A DNA stretch of 64,000 bases. It comes from Halomonas salipaludis (GTDB lineage: Bacteria; Pseudomonadota; Gammaproteobacteria; Pseudomonadales; Halomonadaceae). Positions 8,090 to 18,868 of the stretch are shown here, piece by piece. The stretch covers positions 372,001 through 436,000 of the forward strand of contig NZ_NSKB01000003.1 in NCBI RefSeq assembly GCF_002286975.1. The letters run 5' to 3'. Position 1 is the first letter of the stretch. Every line of letters begins with the position of its first letter. The position numbers were made by a program, and so were the translations under genes. The notes under the pieces were generated by a model. That model had not been told where the DNA came from. It worked only from the letters and a program-made list of their open reading frames with translations, and did not search any database.

Positions 8090-8196
8090 AGGCGCCGGGG
8101 ACAGGTCGTAGAGGGGGTTTGCGCCATGGATGGCGCAAGGTAGCGCCCAAGGACGGGTTTATAGCGCCCCCTCGTAGGCCTGTCGCCGGATCAGCC
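8090..8196. repeat. Structured palindromic intergenic repeat, copy 1 (allE-allA gap)
   Basis: An imperfect long hairpin. The outer arms are 8095-8117 and 8167-8189; the inner hairpin is a perfect 9-bp stem, TTGCGCCATGGATGGCGCAA (8119-8138). The outer stem is broken by a 3-nt internal loop whose two strands both read GTA. Related elements occur near 10.8-11.0 kb and 11.84-11.95 kb with compensating sequence changes. It lies inside the presumed allE-allA transcript. It may be a REP/BIME-like element or a non-autonomous mobile repeat. Confidence 0.8.
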
Positions 8197-8259
8197 TCGA
8201 GTGGCGATACTCGCCATTGCGTTGCCATGCACATTAAAGGCCTGGGAAATGGAGTCTAC

Positions 8260-8748
8260 ATGCTGGAACTCAACGCCGCACCGCTGACGCCGGAGGCCTT
8301 TGCGCCTTACGGTGATGTCATCGATACGCGCACCGCGGACTACTTCCATATCAACGCCGGGCGCACCCGCCGCTATCACGACCTGGCCAAGGTCGAGACC
8401 CTGGGTGAGCAGGCGCATGCGCTGATCAGCATCTTCGTCAGCCAGCCGGTGGACGTGCCGCTCGAGCTCGACTTCCTCGAGCGCCACCCCCAGGGCAGCC
8501 AGGCCTTTATGCCGCTGCACCAGGAGCGCTTTATCATCGTGGTCGCTCCGCCGGGGGATAGCATTGACCCTGGCGACGTGCGCGCCTTCGTCACCGACGG
8601 TCGCCAGGGCGTCAATTACCGTGCCGGCACCTGGCACGCCATCCAGTCGGTGCTCGAGCGCGAGGGCGAGTTCCTGGTCGTCGATCGCGGCGGCGCCGGC
8701 AATAACTGCGACGAGTATCCGCTGGCGCTGCGCGTCAGCCTCGACTGA
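8260..8748 (+). CDS. allA: Ureidoglycolate lyase
   Basis: A 162-residue AllA homologue, the enzyme that splits (S)-ureidoglycolate into glyoxylate and urea. It aligns well by eye with E. coli AllA: LTPEAFAPYGDVIDTR, YFHINAGRTRRYHDLAKVE, ERHPQGSQAFMPL, RAFVTDGRQGVNY and FLVVDRGGAGNNC. The start at 8260 is chosen because it matches the family's N terminus and has GGAG upstream; the longer open frame begins inside the palindromic repeat. It follows allE after about 200 bp filled mainly by repeat copy 1. Its product glyoxylate is the substrate of the gcl-hyi-glxR genes that follow, so gene order follows pathway order. Confidence 0.94.
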   Translation: MLELNAAPLTPEAFAPYGDVIDTRTADYFHINAGRTRRYHDLAKVETLGEQAHALISIFVSQPVDVPLELDFLERHPQGSQAFMPLHQERFIIVVAPPGDSIDPGDVRAFVTDGRQGVNYRAGTWHAIQSVLEREGEFLVVDRGGAGNNCDEYPLALRVSLD

Positions 8749-8799
8749 CGCATCAGGTCGCCGCCGAGCATGGCGGTGTCGATCAGCAACTGCTCTAGC

Positions 8800-8823
8800 G
8801 GGTGGGGGGCTTGCCTCCCACCC
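8800..8823 (+). terminator. Terminator-like hairpin after allA
   Basis: GGGTGGGGGGC (8800-8810) pairs with GCCTCCCACCC (8813-8823) with one mismatch and a tight loop, followed by CCTTTGG. It probably ends or attenuates the allE-allA transcript. Confidence 0.55.
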
Positions 8824-8927
8824 CTTTGGCGTGCCCGTCTGAGGGGCGGCCATGAAGCGTTTTTGCCTGTTGTTTCATGGCGATATGCTTGAATAAAAAA
8901 GCCAAATAACCGCTATAAGAGTTTTAG

Positions 8928-8942
8928 TGGAAATATTTTCCA
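8928..8942. promoter_or_regulatory. IclR/AllR-type operator, site 2 (gcl)
   Basis: TGGAAATATTTTCCA, the same TGGAAA-N3-TTTCCA shape as the site before allE, differing from the recalled IclR consensus at one base. It lies just upstream of a possible -35 box and about 80 bp before gcl. Confidence 0.7.
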
Positions 8943-8949
8943 TAAAATA

Positions 8950-8978
8950 TTGACGCCCGTTCGGCGGCGGTCTAGCTT
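8950..8978 (+). promoter_or_regulatory. Possible gcl promoter
   Basis: TTGACG (8950-8955), a 17-bp spacer, then TAGCTT (8973-8978), a weak -10. The adjacent IclR-type operator ends eight bases upstream of the -35 box. Assignment is by eye only. Confidence 0.4.
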
Positions 8979-9020
8979 GGTATGCAACAACCGTTGCTCA
9001 CGTCACTGAGGAGAATCGTC

Positions 9021-10796
<1,776 letters not shown>

Positions 10797-10813
10797 AACC
10801 TGCACACTGACCA

Positions 10814-11003
10814 AGGGGCGCTTGGGACAGGCCGCAGAGGAGGTCCGATTCCAGGGGTGAGGAGCACTGCTCCGAACGGGCTGGCCATGGATGGCCAGCA
10901 CCGGCCCTGCAAGCGGAGCAGGATGCGAGAGCGCCGCAGGGAATCGGTAGCGTACAGGGATGTATTCACAGCGCCTCCTCGCAGGCCTGTCACAAGACAA
11001 GCC
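10814..11003. repeat. Structured palindromic intergenic repeat, copy 2 (gcl-hyi gap)
   Basis: A longer version of the repeat. Outer arms are GGGACAGGCCGCAGAGGAGG (10824-10843) and CCTCCTCGCAGGCCTGTC (10974-10991), with a GCA/GCA internal loop. The inner 9-bp hairpin is GCTGGCCATGGATGGCCAGC (10880-10899). Extra arms not seen in the other copies include CCGATTCC/GGAATCGG and a small hairpin GGAGCAC-TGCTCC at 10861-10873. Confidence 0.78.
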
Positions 11004-11038
11004 CCGAGCAATGACGTACGACCCAACGGAGATTCGAT

Positions 11039-11818
11039 ATGCCCAAGTTTGCCGCCAACCTCAGCATGCTATTTACCGAGGAGGAGTTCCTCGACCGCTT
11101 CGAGGCCGCCGCCCAGGCCGGCTTCAAGGGCGTCGAGTACCTGTTTCCCTACGACTACCCGGCCAGCGAGATCAAGGCCAAACTCGATGCCAATGGCCTG
11201 ACCCAGGTGCTGCACAACCTGCCGGCCGGCGACTGGGCCGCCGGCGAGCGCGGCATCGCCTGCCATCCGGATCGCGTCGAGGAGTTTCGCGCCGGGGTCG
11301 AGCAGGCCATCGACTACGCCACGACGCTGGGCTGCAAGCAGGTCAACTGTCTGGCCGGTATTCAGCCCCAGGGCGTCAGCCAGGAGCAGGCGCGCCAGAC
11401 GCTGATCGACAACCTGCGCTATGCCGCCGACAAGCTCGAGGCGGCAGGCATCCTGCTACTCGCCGAGCCAATCAACACCCGCGACATCCCGGGCTTCTTC
11501 CTCAACCGCACCGAGCAGGCATTGGCGCTGTTCGAATCGGTAGGAAGCGCTAATCTCAAGCTGCAGTACGATATCTACCACATGCAGATCATGGAGGGCG
11601 ATCTGGCCCCGACCATCGAGGCTCATCTGGCGCAGATCGCTCACGTGCAACTGGCCGACAACCCCGGGCGCCATGAGCCGGGAACGGGCGAAATCAACTA
11701 CCCGTTTCTGTTCGCACATCTCGACCGGCTCGGCTACGACGGCTGGATCGGCTGCGAGTACAAGCCGGCCACCACCACCCGTGAGGGCCTGGGCTGGCTG
11801 GATAGCGTGCGCGGCTGA
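11039..11818 (+). CDS. hyi: Hydroxypyruvate isomerase
   Basis: A 259-residue TIM-barrel protein of the xylose-isomerase-like family, closely resembling Hyi (GIP), which interconverts hydroxypyruvate and tartronate semialdehyde. Diagnostic stretches are KFAANLSMLFTE at the N terminus, CHPDRVEEFRAGVEQAI, LLAEPINTRDIPGFFLN (metal-ligand Glu), KLQYDIYHMQIMEGDL and DNPGRHEPGTGEINYPF. A GGAG site precedes the ATG. It lies between gcl and glxR as in enterobacterial allantoin clusters. The intergenic spaces on both sides are filled by copies of the palindromic repeat, so the genes are spaced more widely than a typical operon. Confidence 0.93.
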   Translation: MPKFAANLSMLFTEEEFLDRFEAAAQAGFKGVEYLFPYDYPASEIKAKLDANGLTQVLHNLPAGDWAAGERGIACHPDRVEEFRAGVEQAIDYATTLGCKQVNCLAGIQPQGVSQEQARQTLIDNLRYAADKLEAAGILLLAEPINTRDIPGFFLNRTEQALALFESVGSANLKLQYDIYHMQIMEGDLAPTIEAHLAQIAHVQLADNPGRHEPGTGEINYPFLFAHLDRLGYDGWIGCEYKPATTTREGLGWLDSVRG

Positions 11819-11835
11819 AGACGCCGCGCGAAGCG

Positions 11836-11946
11836 AGGGGCGCCGGGAGCAAGGCCGAAGAGGAGGTTCGACGCCATGGATGGCGTCGGTAGCGCCCAGG
11901 GAGGGGTTTACAGCGCCTCCTCGAAGGCCTTGCTGCCGGATCAGCC
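11836..11946. repeat. Structured palindromic intergenic repeat, copy 3 (hyi-glxR gap)
   Basis: The outer arms are 11843-11866 and 11916-11939 (20 of 24 positions pair), with a GAA/GAA internal loop. The inner 9-bp hairpin is CGACGCCATGGATGGCGTCG (11869-11888). The element ends with CCGGATCAGCC, shared with copy 1. Confidence 0.8.
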
Positions 11947-12016
11947 CCGTGCGGTGACGTTATCTGCCAAAGTCTTCTGCCCGAGATGACAACGACAGTT
12001 CAGATGGAGACATAGT

Positions 12017-12904
12017 ATGAGCAAGATCGGATTTATTGGCCTGGGTATCATGGGCCGCCCCATGGCCGGCCACCTGCTGGATGCCGGCCACCAGATCGTC
12101 AGCGTCGAACACGGCAAGCCGATTCCCCAGGAGCTGGCCGACAAGGGGGCGACGGTCGCTGCCAACCCCAAGGCGGTCGCCGAGCAGGCCGAGGTGATCA
12201 TCACCATGGTGCCGGACACCCCGGACGTCGAGCTGGTGCTGTTCGGCGAGGGCGGCGTGATCGAAGGCCTCAAGCCCGGCACCCTGGTGATCGACATGAG
12301 CTCGATTGCACCGATCGCCACCCAGGACTTCGCCAAACGCATCCATGACGCCGGCGGCGAATACGTCGATGCCCCGGTTTCCGGCGGCGAGGGCGGCGCC
12401 ATCAACGCTGCCTTGACCATCATGGTGGGGGCCACGGCGGAAGGCTTCGAGCGCGCTCTGCCCATCCTCGAGGTGATGGGCAAGACCATTACCCATATCG
12501 GCGACCACGGCGCCGGCCAGACCTGCAAGGTCGCCAACCAGATCGTCGTCGCGCTGACCATCGAGGCGGTGGCCGAGGGCTTGCTGTTCGCCTCCAAGGC
12601 CGGTGCCGACGTGGCCAAGGTGCGCGAGTCGCTGCTCGGTGGCCTGGCCCAGTCGAAGATCCTCGACGTGCACGGCGAGCGCATGATCAAGCGCACCTTC
12701 GACCCCGGCTTCAAGATCAAGCTGCACCAGAAGGATCTTAACCTGGCGCTGGAGGGCGCGCGCAGTCTCAAGCTGTCGCTACCGGGGACCGCCAACGCCC
12801 AGCAGCTGTTCCAGGCCTGTGCCGCCCACGGCGGTGACGACTGGGATCATGCCGGTATTCTGCGCGCCCTCGAGCAGCTCGCCGATCACGAAATCGGTAG
12901 CTGA
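12017..12904 (+). CDS. glxR: Tartronate semialdehyde reductase (2-hydroxy-3-oxopropionate reductase)
   Basis: A 295-residue beta-hydroxyacid dehydrogenase that reduces tartronate semialdehyde to D-glycerate. It shows the N-terminal Rossmann motif GFIGLGIMGRPMAGHL (about 5-20), the substrate-binding DAPVSGGEGGA (about 118-128), the catalytic lysine K171 in CKVANQIVVA, and the C-terminal FKIKLHQKDLNLAL. GGAG precedes the ATG. Context after gcl and hyi makes GlxR more likely than the closely related galactarate-pathway GarR. Its product glycerate is the substrate of the kinase downstream, which is separated by an intrinsic terminator and so is probably a distinct transcript. Confidence 0.94.
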   Translation: MSKIGFIGLGIMGRPMAGHLLDAGHQIVSVEHGKPIPQELADKGATVAANPKAVAEQAEVIITMVPDTPDVELVLFGEGGVIEGLKPGTLVIDMSSIAPIATQDFAKRIHDAGGEYVDAPVSGGEGGAINAALTIMVGATAEGFERALPILEVMGKTITHIGDHGAGQTCKVANQIVVALTIEAVAEGLLFASKAGADVAKVRESLLGGLAQSKILDVHGERMIKRTFDPGFKIKLHQKDLNLALEGARSLKLSLPGTANAQQLFQACAAHGGDDWDHAGILRALEQLADHEIGS

Positions 12905-12914
12905 GCCTCGCGCC

Positions 12915-12937
12915 TCGCCGAGGGGCGCTAGAACAGG
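12915..12937. repeat. Truncated left end of the palindromic repeat
   Basis: GAGGGGCGCTAGAACAGGG matches the left boundary of the three full repeats (AGGGGCGC then ACAGG), but the rest of the element is absent. It appears to be a degenerate or truncated copy just after glxR. Confidence 0.45.
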
Positions 12938-13011
12938 GAGTGCGCAAGCGCTCCGCATGAGTTGGCAGGCGTCGGGTCGTCGTCTGCCATCGCCACGGCA
13001 TGTGGCCTTCC

Positions 13012-13061
13012 ACCGGTGACAGGTGCCCCCCTGCGACATGTGGCTTGTCACCGGTTTTTTT
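13012..13061 (+). terminator. Intrinsic terminator after glxR
   Basis: Perfect 10-bp stem ACCGGTGACA (13012-13021) / TGTCACCGGT (13046-13055) followed by a run of seven T. It should end the gcl-hyi-glxR transcript. Confidence 0.88.
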
Positions 13062-13126
13062 GCTTCCCCGATACGCGATCCCGCTTTCACTTGCGACGCG
13101 CGCTGCGTGCTGTGAGGAGTTGACCG

Positions 13127-14449
13127 ATGAATGCCTTTACCCCCCCTGCCCCTTTTACCAGTTCGGAGGCGACACGCCAGTGGCTATTGCGTCTTGCACA
13201 GGGCGCCGTTGCTGCCGTCCATCCCGACAGCCTGCTACCGGATAATCTGCCGGCGCCGCCCGCCGGCCGCACCGTGGTGGTAGGGGCCGGCAAGGCCGCG
13301 GCGGCCATGGCCCAGGCGCTTGAGGATGCCTGGCTAAAGCGCTACCCGGATGCCGCTCTCGACGGTGTAGTGGTGACCCGCTATGGCCATGGGGTACCGT
13401 CACAGGGCCGCACGCGGCGCATCGAGGTGCTGGAAGCGTCGCACCCCATGCCCGACGACCTCGGCGAACAGGCGGCCCGACGCATGCTCGATAGCGTCAC
13501 TGGGCTCGGTGAGGAGGACCTGGTGATCGCGCTGGTCTCGGGCGGCGGCTCGGCGTTGATGACGCTGCCGGCGCCGGGCCTGGCGCTGCGCCAGAAGCAA
13601 GCCATCAACCGCGAGTTGCTGCGCTGCGGAGCGCCGATCCGCGAGATCAACACCGTGCGCCGCCACCTGTCGGCGATCAAGGGCGGCCGCCTGGCCGCCG
13701 CGGCGCATCCGGCCCGTGTGGTGACCTACCTGATCTCCGACGTGCCCGGCGACGACCCGACCCTGATCGCCTCGGGGCCAACGCTGCCGGATGCCACGAC
13801 CCCGCGCGATGCGCTGGCGATTCTCGAGCGCCACGCCATCGAGATTCCCGATAGCGTGCGCCGCCACCTGGTCAGTGATGTCTCGGCGCCCCAGGTCGGC
13901 GCGCCGGGCTTTGCCCGCGACGCTTCGCACGTGCTGGCCAAGGCCAGCGATGCCCTGCGTGCCGCCCAGGGGCGCGCCGAGCGTAGCGGCTTGCAGGTGC
14001 GCCTGCTCGGCGACGACCTCGAGGGTGAGGCCCGCGATCTGGGGCGTGCCCAGGGGCGCATGGCGCTTACCGCCCAGGGTGAGATCACAGCGCCGCTGCT
14101 GATCCTCTCCGGCGGTGAAACCAGCGTCACCGTGCAGGGCGACGGCCGCGGTGGGCGCAACGTCGAGTACCTGCTGGGGCTGTTCGAGACGCTCAAGGGC
14201 ACCGAGGGCATCTACGCCCTGGCCATCGATACCGACGGCATCGACGGCTCCGAGGACAACGCCGGGGCGCTGTTCGGTCCCGATTGCTGGGACCGCGCCC
14301 GGGCCGTGCGGCTGTCGGTGGCCGACCACCTCGCGCGCAACGACGCCTACAGCTTCTTCGCCGCGCTGGACGACCTGATCATCACCGGGCCGACCCGCAC
14401 CAATGTCAATGACCTGCGCGCCATCCTGGTGCTGCCGAGGGCCTCATGA
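13127..14449 (+). CDS. Glycerate 2-kinase (MOFRL/TtuD-GckA type)
   Basis: A 440-residue protein of the GckA/TtuD family, whose members phosphorylate D-glycerate to 2-phosphoglycerate; older annotation calls them hydroxypyruvate reductase. The N-terminal DUF4147-type domain contains [16 protein letters not shown] and the phosphate-loop-like [17 protein letters not shown]. The C-terminal MOFRL domain contains [21 protein letters not shown] and [22 protein letters not shown] precedes the ATG. Its stop overlaps the pyruvate kinase ATG (ATGA), so the two are translationally coupled. This places glycerate entry and PEP-to-pyruvate conversion on one message, with enolase supplied from elsewhere. Confidence 0.92.
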   Translation: MNAFTPPAPFTSSEATRQWLLRLAQGAVAAVHPDSLLPDNLPAPPAGRTVVVGAGKAAAAMAQALEDAWLKRYPDAALDGVVVTRYGHGVPSQGRTRRIEVLEASHPMPDDLGEQAARRMLDSVTGLGEEDLVIALVSGGGSALMTLPAPGLALRQKQAINRELLRCGAPIREINTVRRHLSAIKGGRLAAAAHPARVVTYLISDVPGDDPTLIASGPTLPDATTPRDALAILERHAIEIPDSVRRHLVSDVSAPQVGAPGFARDASHVLAKASDALRAAQGRAERSGLQVRLLGDDLEGEARDLGRAQGRMALTAQGEITAPLLILSGGETSVTVQGDGRGGRNVEYLLGLFETLKGTEGIYALAIDTDGIDGSEDNAGALFGPDCWDRARAVRLSVADHLARNDAYSFFAALDDLIITGPTRTNVNDLRAILVLPRAS

Positions 14450-15900
14450 GCAACGACCCGTCTACCATCCGCCGCACCAAGATCGTCGCTACCCTGGGCC
14501 CGGCCAGCGACCGCGACGGCGTCCTCGAGGCCATGCTCGAGGCCGGCGTCGACGTGGTCCGCCTCAACTTCTCCCACGGCTCCGCCGACGACCACCGCCA
14601 GCGCCTGGCCCGGGTCCGCGAGATCGCCGCACGCCTCGGCAAGAGCGTTGCCGCCCTCGGCGACCTGCAGGGCCCCAAGATCCGTATCGCCCGCTTTGCC
14701 AACGGCCCCGTCACGCTCGATGAGGGCGCTCCCTTCATCCTCGACATGGCGCTGGACAGCGACGCCGGCGACGCCACCCGGGTCGGCTGCGACTACAAGA
14801 CCCTGGCCGCCGACGTCACCGTCGGCGACCGCCTGCTGCTCGACGACGGCCGCCTGGTGCTCGAGGTCAGCGCGATCCAGGGCGACGAGGTCCATACCAC
14901 GGTGATCGTCGGCGGCAAGCTGTCCAACAACAAGGGCATCAACAAGCAGGGCGGCGGCCTCTCCGCCGCGGCGCTCACCGACAAGGACAAGGCCGATCTC
15001 GCCACCGCCATCGACATCGGCGTCGACTACCTGGCGGTCTCCTTCCCGCGCTCCGCCGCCGACATGCAGGAAGCGCGCCGCCTGCTCGGCGACGCCGGCC
15101 GCGAGATCGGCCTGGTGGCCAAGGTCGAGCGCGCCGAGGCGGTGGCCGACCCCGAGACCCTCGACGGCATCATCCTCGCCTCCGAGGCGGTGATGGTGGC
15201 GCGCGGCGATCTCGGCGTGGAGATCGGCGACGCCCAGCTGATCGGCGTGCAGAAGCGCATGATCAAGCGCGCCCGCAGCCTCAACCGCGCGGTAATTACC
15301 GCCACCCAGATGATGGAGTCGATGATCGACTCGCCGCTGCCGACCCGCGCCGAGGTGTTCGACGTCGCCAACGCGGTGCTCGACGGCACCGACGCGGTGA
15401 TGCTCTCCGCCGAGACCGCCGCCGGCGACTACCCGGTGGAGACCGTCGAGGCGATGCACCGGCTGTGCCTGGGCGCCGAGCGCGAGCGCACCGCCCAGGA
15501 GTCCGGCCACCGCATCCACGAGGGCTTCACCCAGGTCGACGAGACCATCGCGCTGTCGGCGATGTACGCCGCCAACCACCTCGAGGGCGTGGCCGCCATC
15601 GCCTGCATGACTGCCACCGGCTACACGCCGCTGATCGCCTCGCGCATTCGCTCGGGGCTGCCGATCGTCGGCCTGGCCCACAGCGCCACCGCCCAGCGGC
15701 GCATGGCACTGTATCGCGGCGTGGTATCGCTGCCCTTCGATACTGCCGACATGGATCCCACCGAGCTCAATCGCCAGGCCATGACGATCCTCAAGGACCA
15801 CGGCATTGCCGAGACCGGCCAGCTGATGATCCTCACCCGCGGCGACCACATGAACGCCCACGGCGGCACCAATACCCTGAAGATCCTCGAGGTGCGCTGA
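14446..15900 (+). CDS. pyk: Pyruvate kinase
   Basis: A 484-residue pyruvate kinase converting PEP and ADP to pyruvate and ATP. It shows the N-terminal [17 protein letters not shown], the barrel sequence [14 protein letters not shown], catalytic [14 protein letters not shown], the lysine loop [22 protein letters not shown], and the family signature [29 protein letters not shown]. The B domain and C-terminal allosteric domain are complete. The ATG overlaps the glycerate kinase stop by four bases. A pyk gene attached to a glycerate kinase at the end of a glyoxylate pathway is a logical terminal step and may be an isozyme specialised for this route. Confidence 0.96.
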   Translation: MSNDPSTIRRTKIVATLGPASDRDGVLEAMLEAGVDVVRLNFSHGSADDHRQRLARVREIAARLGKSVAALGDLQGPKIRIARFANGPVTLDEGAPFILDMALDSDAGDATRVGCDYKTLAADVTVGDRLLLDDGRLVLEVSAIQGDEVHTTVIVGGKLSNNKGINKQGGGLSAAALTDKDKADLATAIDIGVDYLAVSFPRSAADMQEARRLLGDAGREIGLVAKVERAEAVADPETLDGIILASEAVMVARGDLGVEIGDAQLIGVQKRMIKRARSLNRAVITATQMMESMIDSPLPTRAEVFDVANAVLDGTDAVMLSAETAAGDYPVETVEAMHRLCLGAERERTAQESGHRIHEGFTQVDETIALSAMYAANHLEGVAAIACMTATGYTPLIASRIRSGLPIVGLAHSATAQRRMALYRGVVSLPFDTADMDPTELNRQAMTILKDHGIAETGQLMILTRGDHMNAHGGTNTLKILEVR

Positions 15901-15959
15901 CAGGCGCGGCATCTGGCGTCACACTAGCGTGAGTAACCCACCTGCAACGGGAGTCATGC

Positions 15960-17168
15960 ATGGCGCGAGCAGGGTGCTGTGACAAGGGCACGCCGGAGGG
16001 CGGCGATGCGCTACTGATGGATGTCAGCCTACCGGCGGCGGTGATCCACGAGGCGCCGCTGGCGCACAACCTGGCCTGGATGCAGCGCTTTGCCGACGCC
16101 CACGGTGCGCGACTGGCGCCGCATGGCAAAACCAGCATGGCACCGGCGCTGTTCCGACGTCAGGTCGCCGCCGGTGCCTGGGGCATTACACTGGCCACGG
16201 CGGCGCAGTGCCGGGCGGCCTTCGTCCACGGCACCAGACGTCTGCTGATGGCCAATCAGCTGGTGGGCGAGGCCAATATGGCGATCATCGGCGACCTGCT
16301 CGAGGCCGGCGCAGACGTCTACTGCGTGGTCGATAGCGGCGCTAATGTCCGCCATCTGGGGCGCTACTTCGCCGCCCGCGGCCTGCGGCTCAAGGTGCTG
16401 ATCGAACTCGGCATAGAGGGCGGCCGCTGCGGCTGCCGCGATCACGACCAGGTGCTGGCGCTGGGCGAGGCGATCGATGTCGAGCCGGCGCTGGTGCTTG
16501 CTGGCCTGGAGGGCTACGAAGGCGTGGTGCATGGCGACGACCCGGAAAGTGCCGTGCGCGACTACGCCTGGCAGCTGGTGGAGGCCGCACGAGCGCTCGA
16601 TCAGGATGGCTTGATCGAAGCCGAAACGCCGCTCATTACGGCTTCCGGCTCGGCCTGGTATGACCTGATCGCTGAAGCCTTCCGCGATGCACGCCTCGAC
16701 GGGCGGATTGTCGCAGTGCTGCGGCCCGGCTGCTACGTGGTGCACGACCACGGCCTCTACCGCGAGGCGCAGCGCGGCGTGCTGGCGCGGCGCCCCGAGC
16801 TGCAGCAGGGCCTCGAGCCGGCGCTGGAGGTGTTCGCCCAGATACAGTCGTTACCCGAGCCCGGGCTGGCCATCGCCACCCTCGGCAAGCGCGATATCGC
16901 CGCCGACCAGCTGCCGCTGCCGCTGCGTCGCTATCGCGAGGGCGGCAGCCCAGACCAAGTGCTCTCGGTGGAGGGCTGGCGGGTGACCAAGCTGATGGAC
17001 CAGCACGCCTTCATTCATCTGCCCGATGAGATCGACGACGACATCCGCATCGGCGATATCGTCGCCTTTGGTGCCTCCCATCCCTGTCTAACCTTCGACA
17101 AGTGGCGTCAGCTGCTGCTGGTCGACGAGCGACTGCGCGTGCGTGAGTCTCTGGTAACCCTGTTTTGA
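15960..17168 (+). CDS. PLP-dependent D-threonine aldolase / D-serine dehydratase-like protein
   Basis: A 402-residue fold-III PLP enzyme. The N-terminal alanine-racemase-like barrel has the Schiff-base lysine in LAPHGKTSMAP (about residues 52-62), and the C-terminal beta domain ends with FGASHPCLTFDKW, where His and Cys are likely metal ligands as in eukaryotic-type D-serine dehydratase. Related proteins are annotated as D-threonine aldolase or amino-acid deaminase. The substrate (D-threonine, D-serine, 3-hydroxyaspartate) cannot be fixed. The ATG at 15960 has CGGGAG upstream; an internal ATG at 16017 is an alternative. It is 59 bp after pyk and could be cotranscribed. Confidence 0.82.
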   Translation: MARAGCCDKGTPEGGDALLMDVSLPAAVIHEAPLAHNLAWMQRFADAHGARLAPHGKTSMAPALFRRQVAAGAWGITLATAAQCRAAFVHGTRRLLMANQLVGEANMAIIGDLLEAGADVYCVVDSGANVRHLGRYFAARGLRLKVLIELGIEGGRCGCRDHDQVLALGEAIDVEPALVLAGLEGYEGVVHGDDPESAVRDYAWQLVEAARALDQDGLIEAETPLITASGSAWYDLIAEAFRDARLDGRIVAVLRPGCYVVHDHGLYREAQRGVLARRPELQQGLEPALEVFAQIQSLPEPGLAIATLGKRDIAADQLPLPLRRYREGGSPDQVLSVEGWRVTKLMDQHAFIHLPDEIDDDIRIGDIVAFGASHPCLTFDKWRQLLLVDERLRVRESLVTLF

Positions 17169-17250
17169 ATCGCGCTTCTGCGATCCCGCTTTAGCCCTCT
17201 GCTGGCGCACCTTGCTCGACTAATGTATAGCCAAATGCCACTAGGGCGAT

Positions 17251-18063
17251 TCAGATACTTTGTTTGCCAACGCCACAAGCTTTTCCGGAAACTTGTTTTC
17301 GCTTCATGAGTTTCCCGAACAGCAGGCCTATTTCATAAAGTAAATACATAGGCATCGCCAGCAAGCTCTGGGAGATGATGTCCGGCGGGGTCAGCAGCAT
17401 GCCGATCACGAAGCAGCCGAGGAAGATATAGGGACGCTTCTGCGACAGGCTCTCGACGCTGGTCGCGCCGGAGAAGATCAGCAGGAAGGTGGCGATGGGA
17501 ATCTCGAAGGCCACGCCGAAGGCGAAGAACAGCTTGAGCACGAAATTCAGGTAGGCGTTGATATCGGTCATCACCGCCACGTTCTCCGGCCCGGTCTGGG
17601 TGAAGAACTGGAACAGCAGCGGGAACACCACGTAGTAGGCGAAGGCCGCGCCGGCATAGAACAGCGCCACGCTGGAGGCCAGGATCGGAATCGCCAGGCT
17701 CTTCTCGTTGTCGTACAGCCCCGGCGCGATAAAGGCCCAGGCCTGGTGCAGCACGAACGGCACGGCGATGAACACCGCCACCACCAGCGTCAGCTTGAAG
17801 GGCGCCAGGAACGGCGAGGCGACCTCGGTGGCGATCATCTGCGAGCCTTCCGGCAGCATGTCCACCAGCGGCTGCGACACGAAAATGTAGATATCGTTGG
17901 CGAAGGCGTAGAGGCCGAGGAAGATCACCACGATCACCAGTACCGAGCGCATCAGCCGCGAGCGCAGCTCGATGAGGTGCTCGATCAGCGGTGCCTGGGA
18001 CGCTTCGTTCTGCTGGCTGCGCTGCTTGTCGCGCTGAGTATCGCGAGAGCCGTCGTCGCTCAT
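17251..18063 (-). CDS. tatC: Sec-independent protein translocase TatC
   Basis: A 270-residue, six-helix inner-membrane protein that binds twin-arginine signal peptides. It has the conserved N-terminal LIEHLIELRSRLMRS, YDNEKSLAIPILASSVALFYAGAAFAYYVVFPL, FGVAFEIPI and the final LTPPDIISQSLLAMPMYLLYEIGLL. The N terminus is preceded by a charged extension (SDDGSRDTQRDKQRSQQN). The start overlaps the tatB stop (ATGA), so translation is coupled. It is the last gene of a leftward tatABC operon. Two substrates with twin-arginine signals are encoded in the adjacent island. Confidence 0.97.
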   Translation of the reverse strand: MSDDGSRDTQRDKQRSQQNEASQAPLIEHLIELRSRLMRSVLVIVVIFLGLYAFANDIYIFVSQPLVDMLPEGSQMIATEVASPFLAPFKLTLVVAVFIAVPFVLHQAWAFIAPGLYDNEKSLAIPILASSVALFYAGAAFAYYVVFPLLFQFFTQTGPENVAVMTDINAYLNFVLKLFFAFGVAFEIPIATFLLIFSGATSVESLSQKRPYIFLGCFVIGMLLTPPDIISQSLLAMPMYLLYEIGLLFGKLMKRKQVSGKACGVGKQSI

Positions 18064-18503
18064 CGTGAGGGCGAATCCTTGTCACTGGGGGGCGATGATG
18101 TGGAGGCCTGCTCGGCGGTCGTCGCATCGCGCCGCGCCTTGCTCGCCAGGGCCTTGTCGAGGCGCTCGCTGGCCGGCGGCTCATCGTTGCCGGCCTCAGT
18201 GGCGCCGTGCTGGTCGTTACCCTCGGGCGGCGTGGCGTCATCGGGCTCGGCGTAGCGTTCGACGTCGCGCTTGACCCTACCCAGGCTCTCGTCGAGCTTC
18301 TTCTGCTGCTCGTCGAGTTTCTGGCGCAGCTCCTCCGCCTCTAGCTGGGCGTTGATCTCGCGCTGCATGCCCGACACGGTGCGCTTGATCTTGCCGATCC
18401 ACAGGCCGGCGGTGCGTGCCGCCTTGGGCAGGCGCTCGGGGCCCAGCACCAGCAGGCCAACCACGCTGATGATCAGCAGTTCGAGAAAGCCGATATCAAG
18501 CAT
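18060..18503 (-). CDS. tatB: Sec-independent protein translocase TatB
   Basis: A 147-residue protein with one N-terminal membrane helix (IGFLELLIISVVGLLVLGPERLP), followed by an amphipathic helix (AARTAGLWIGKIKRTVSGMQREI), a coiled-coil-prone stretch rich in E, K and Q, and a low-complexity acidic tail. The LGPERLP turn distinguishes TatB from TatA. TatB works with TatC in recognising twin-arginine precursors. It starts six bases after the tatA stop and overlaps tatC. The long, acidic, Ser/Thr-rich C-terminal tail is in keeping with a halophile. Confidence 0.95.
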   Translation of the reverse strand: MLDIGFLELLIISVVGLLVLGPERLPKAARTAGLWIGKIKRTVSGMQREINAQLEAEELRQKLDEQQKKLDESLGRVKRDVERYAEPDDATPPEGNDQHGATEAGNDEPPASERLDKALASKARRDATTAEQASTSSPPSDKDSPSR

Positions 18504-18509
18504 AATGAT

Positions 18510-18758
18510 CTACTTGTTCTCGCCTTGTCCCTTGGCCTGGGTGTCATAGGATGCGTCCATGCCCAATTCTTCGTGGCCGACCTGCGTAAGGGGAGAAGGT
18601 GTGCTGGTATCTTTGCCATCAGCGCTCATGGCCTGTTTGAAACCCTTCACGGCACCGCCTAAGTCGCCGCCCACATTGCGCAGCTTTTTGGTACCGAAGA
18701 TCAGGATGATGATGCCGAGTACGATTAACAGCTGCCAGATACTGATTCCGCCTAACAT
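18510..18758 (-). CDS. tatA: Sec-independent protein translocase TatA
   Basis: An 82-residue protein with the TatA pattern: one membrane helix ([22 protein letters not shown]) with the conserved FGTKKL hinge, an amphipathic helix [14 protein letters not shown], and an acidic tail. The start at 18758 has GGAGA upstream and gives the expected MLGGIS terminus; the longer frame to 18803 would add unlikely residues. It oligomerises to form the translocation pore. It is first in tatABC, and the amidase gene upstream is in the same orientation after a 110-bp gap. This gap is also the apparent left edge of the island. Confidence 0.95.
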   Translation of the reverse strand: MLGGISIWQLLIVLGIIILIFGTKKLRNVGGDLGGAVKGFKQAMSADGKDTSTPSPLTQVGHEELGMDASYDTQAKGQGENK

Positions 18759-18868
18759 GGTGATTCTCCGCCGGAGTATAATAGTGGACTTGGCCAATGA
18801 CATGACATTGGCTATAAAGGGCCATACGCTGAAAAAAGTGCATGGCGCCCTCTAAAGACCGTGACTTG

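Noticed and set aside
18759-18868. Possible attachment site or integrase at the island's left edge
   Set aside because: No tRNA, integrase or direct repeat matching the right edge near 41.2-41.5 kb could be identified by eye.
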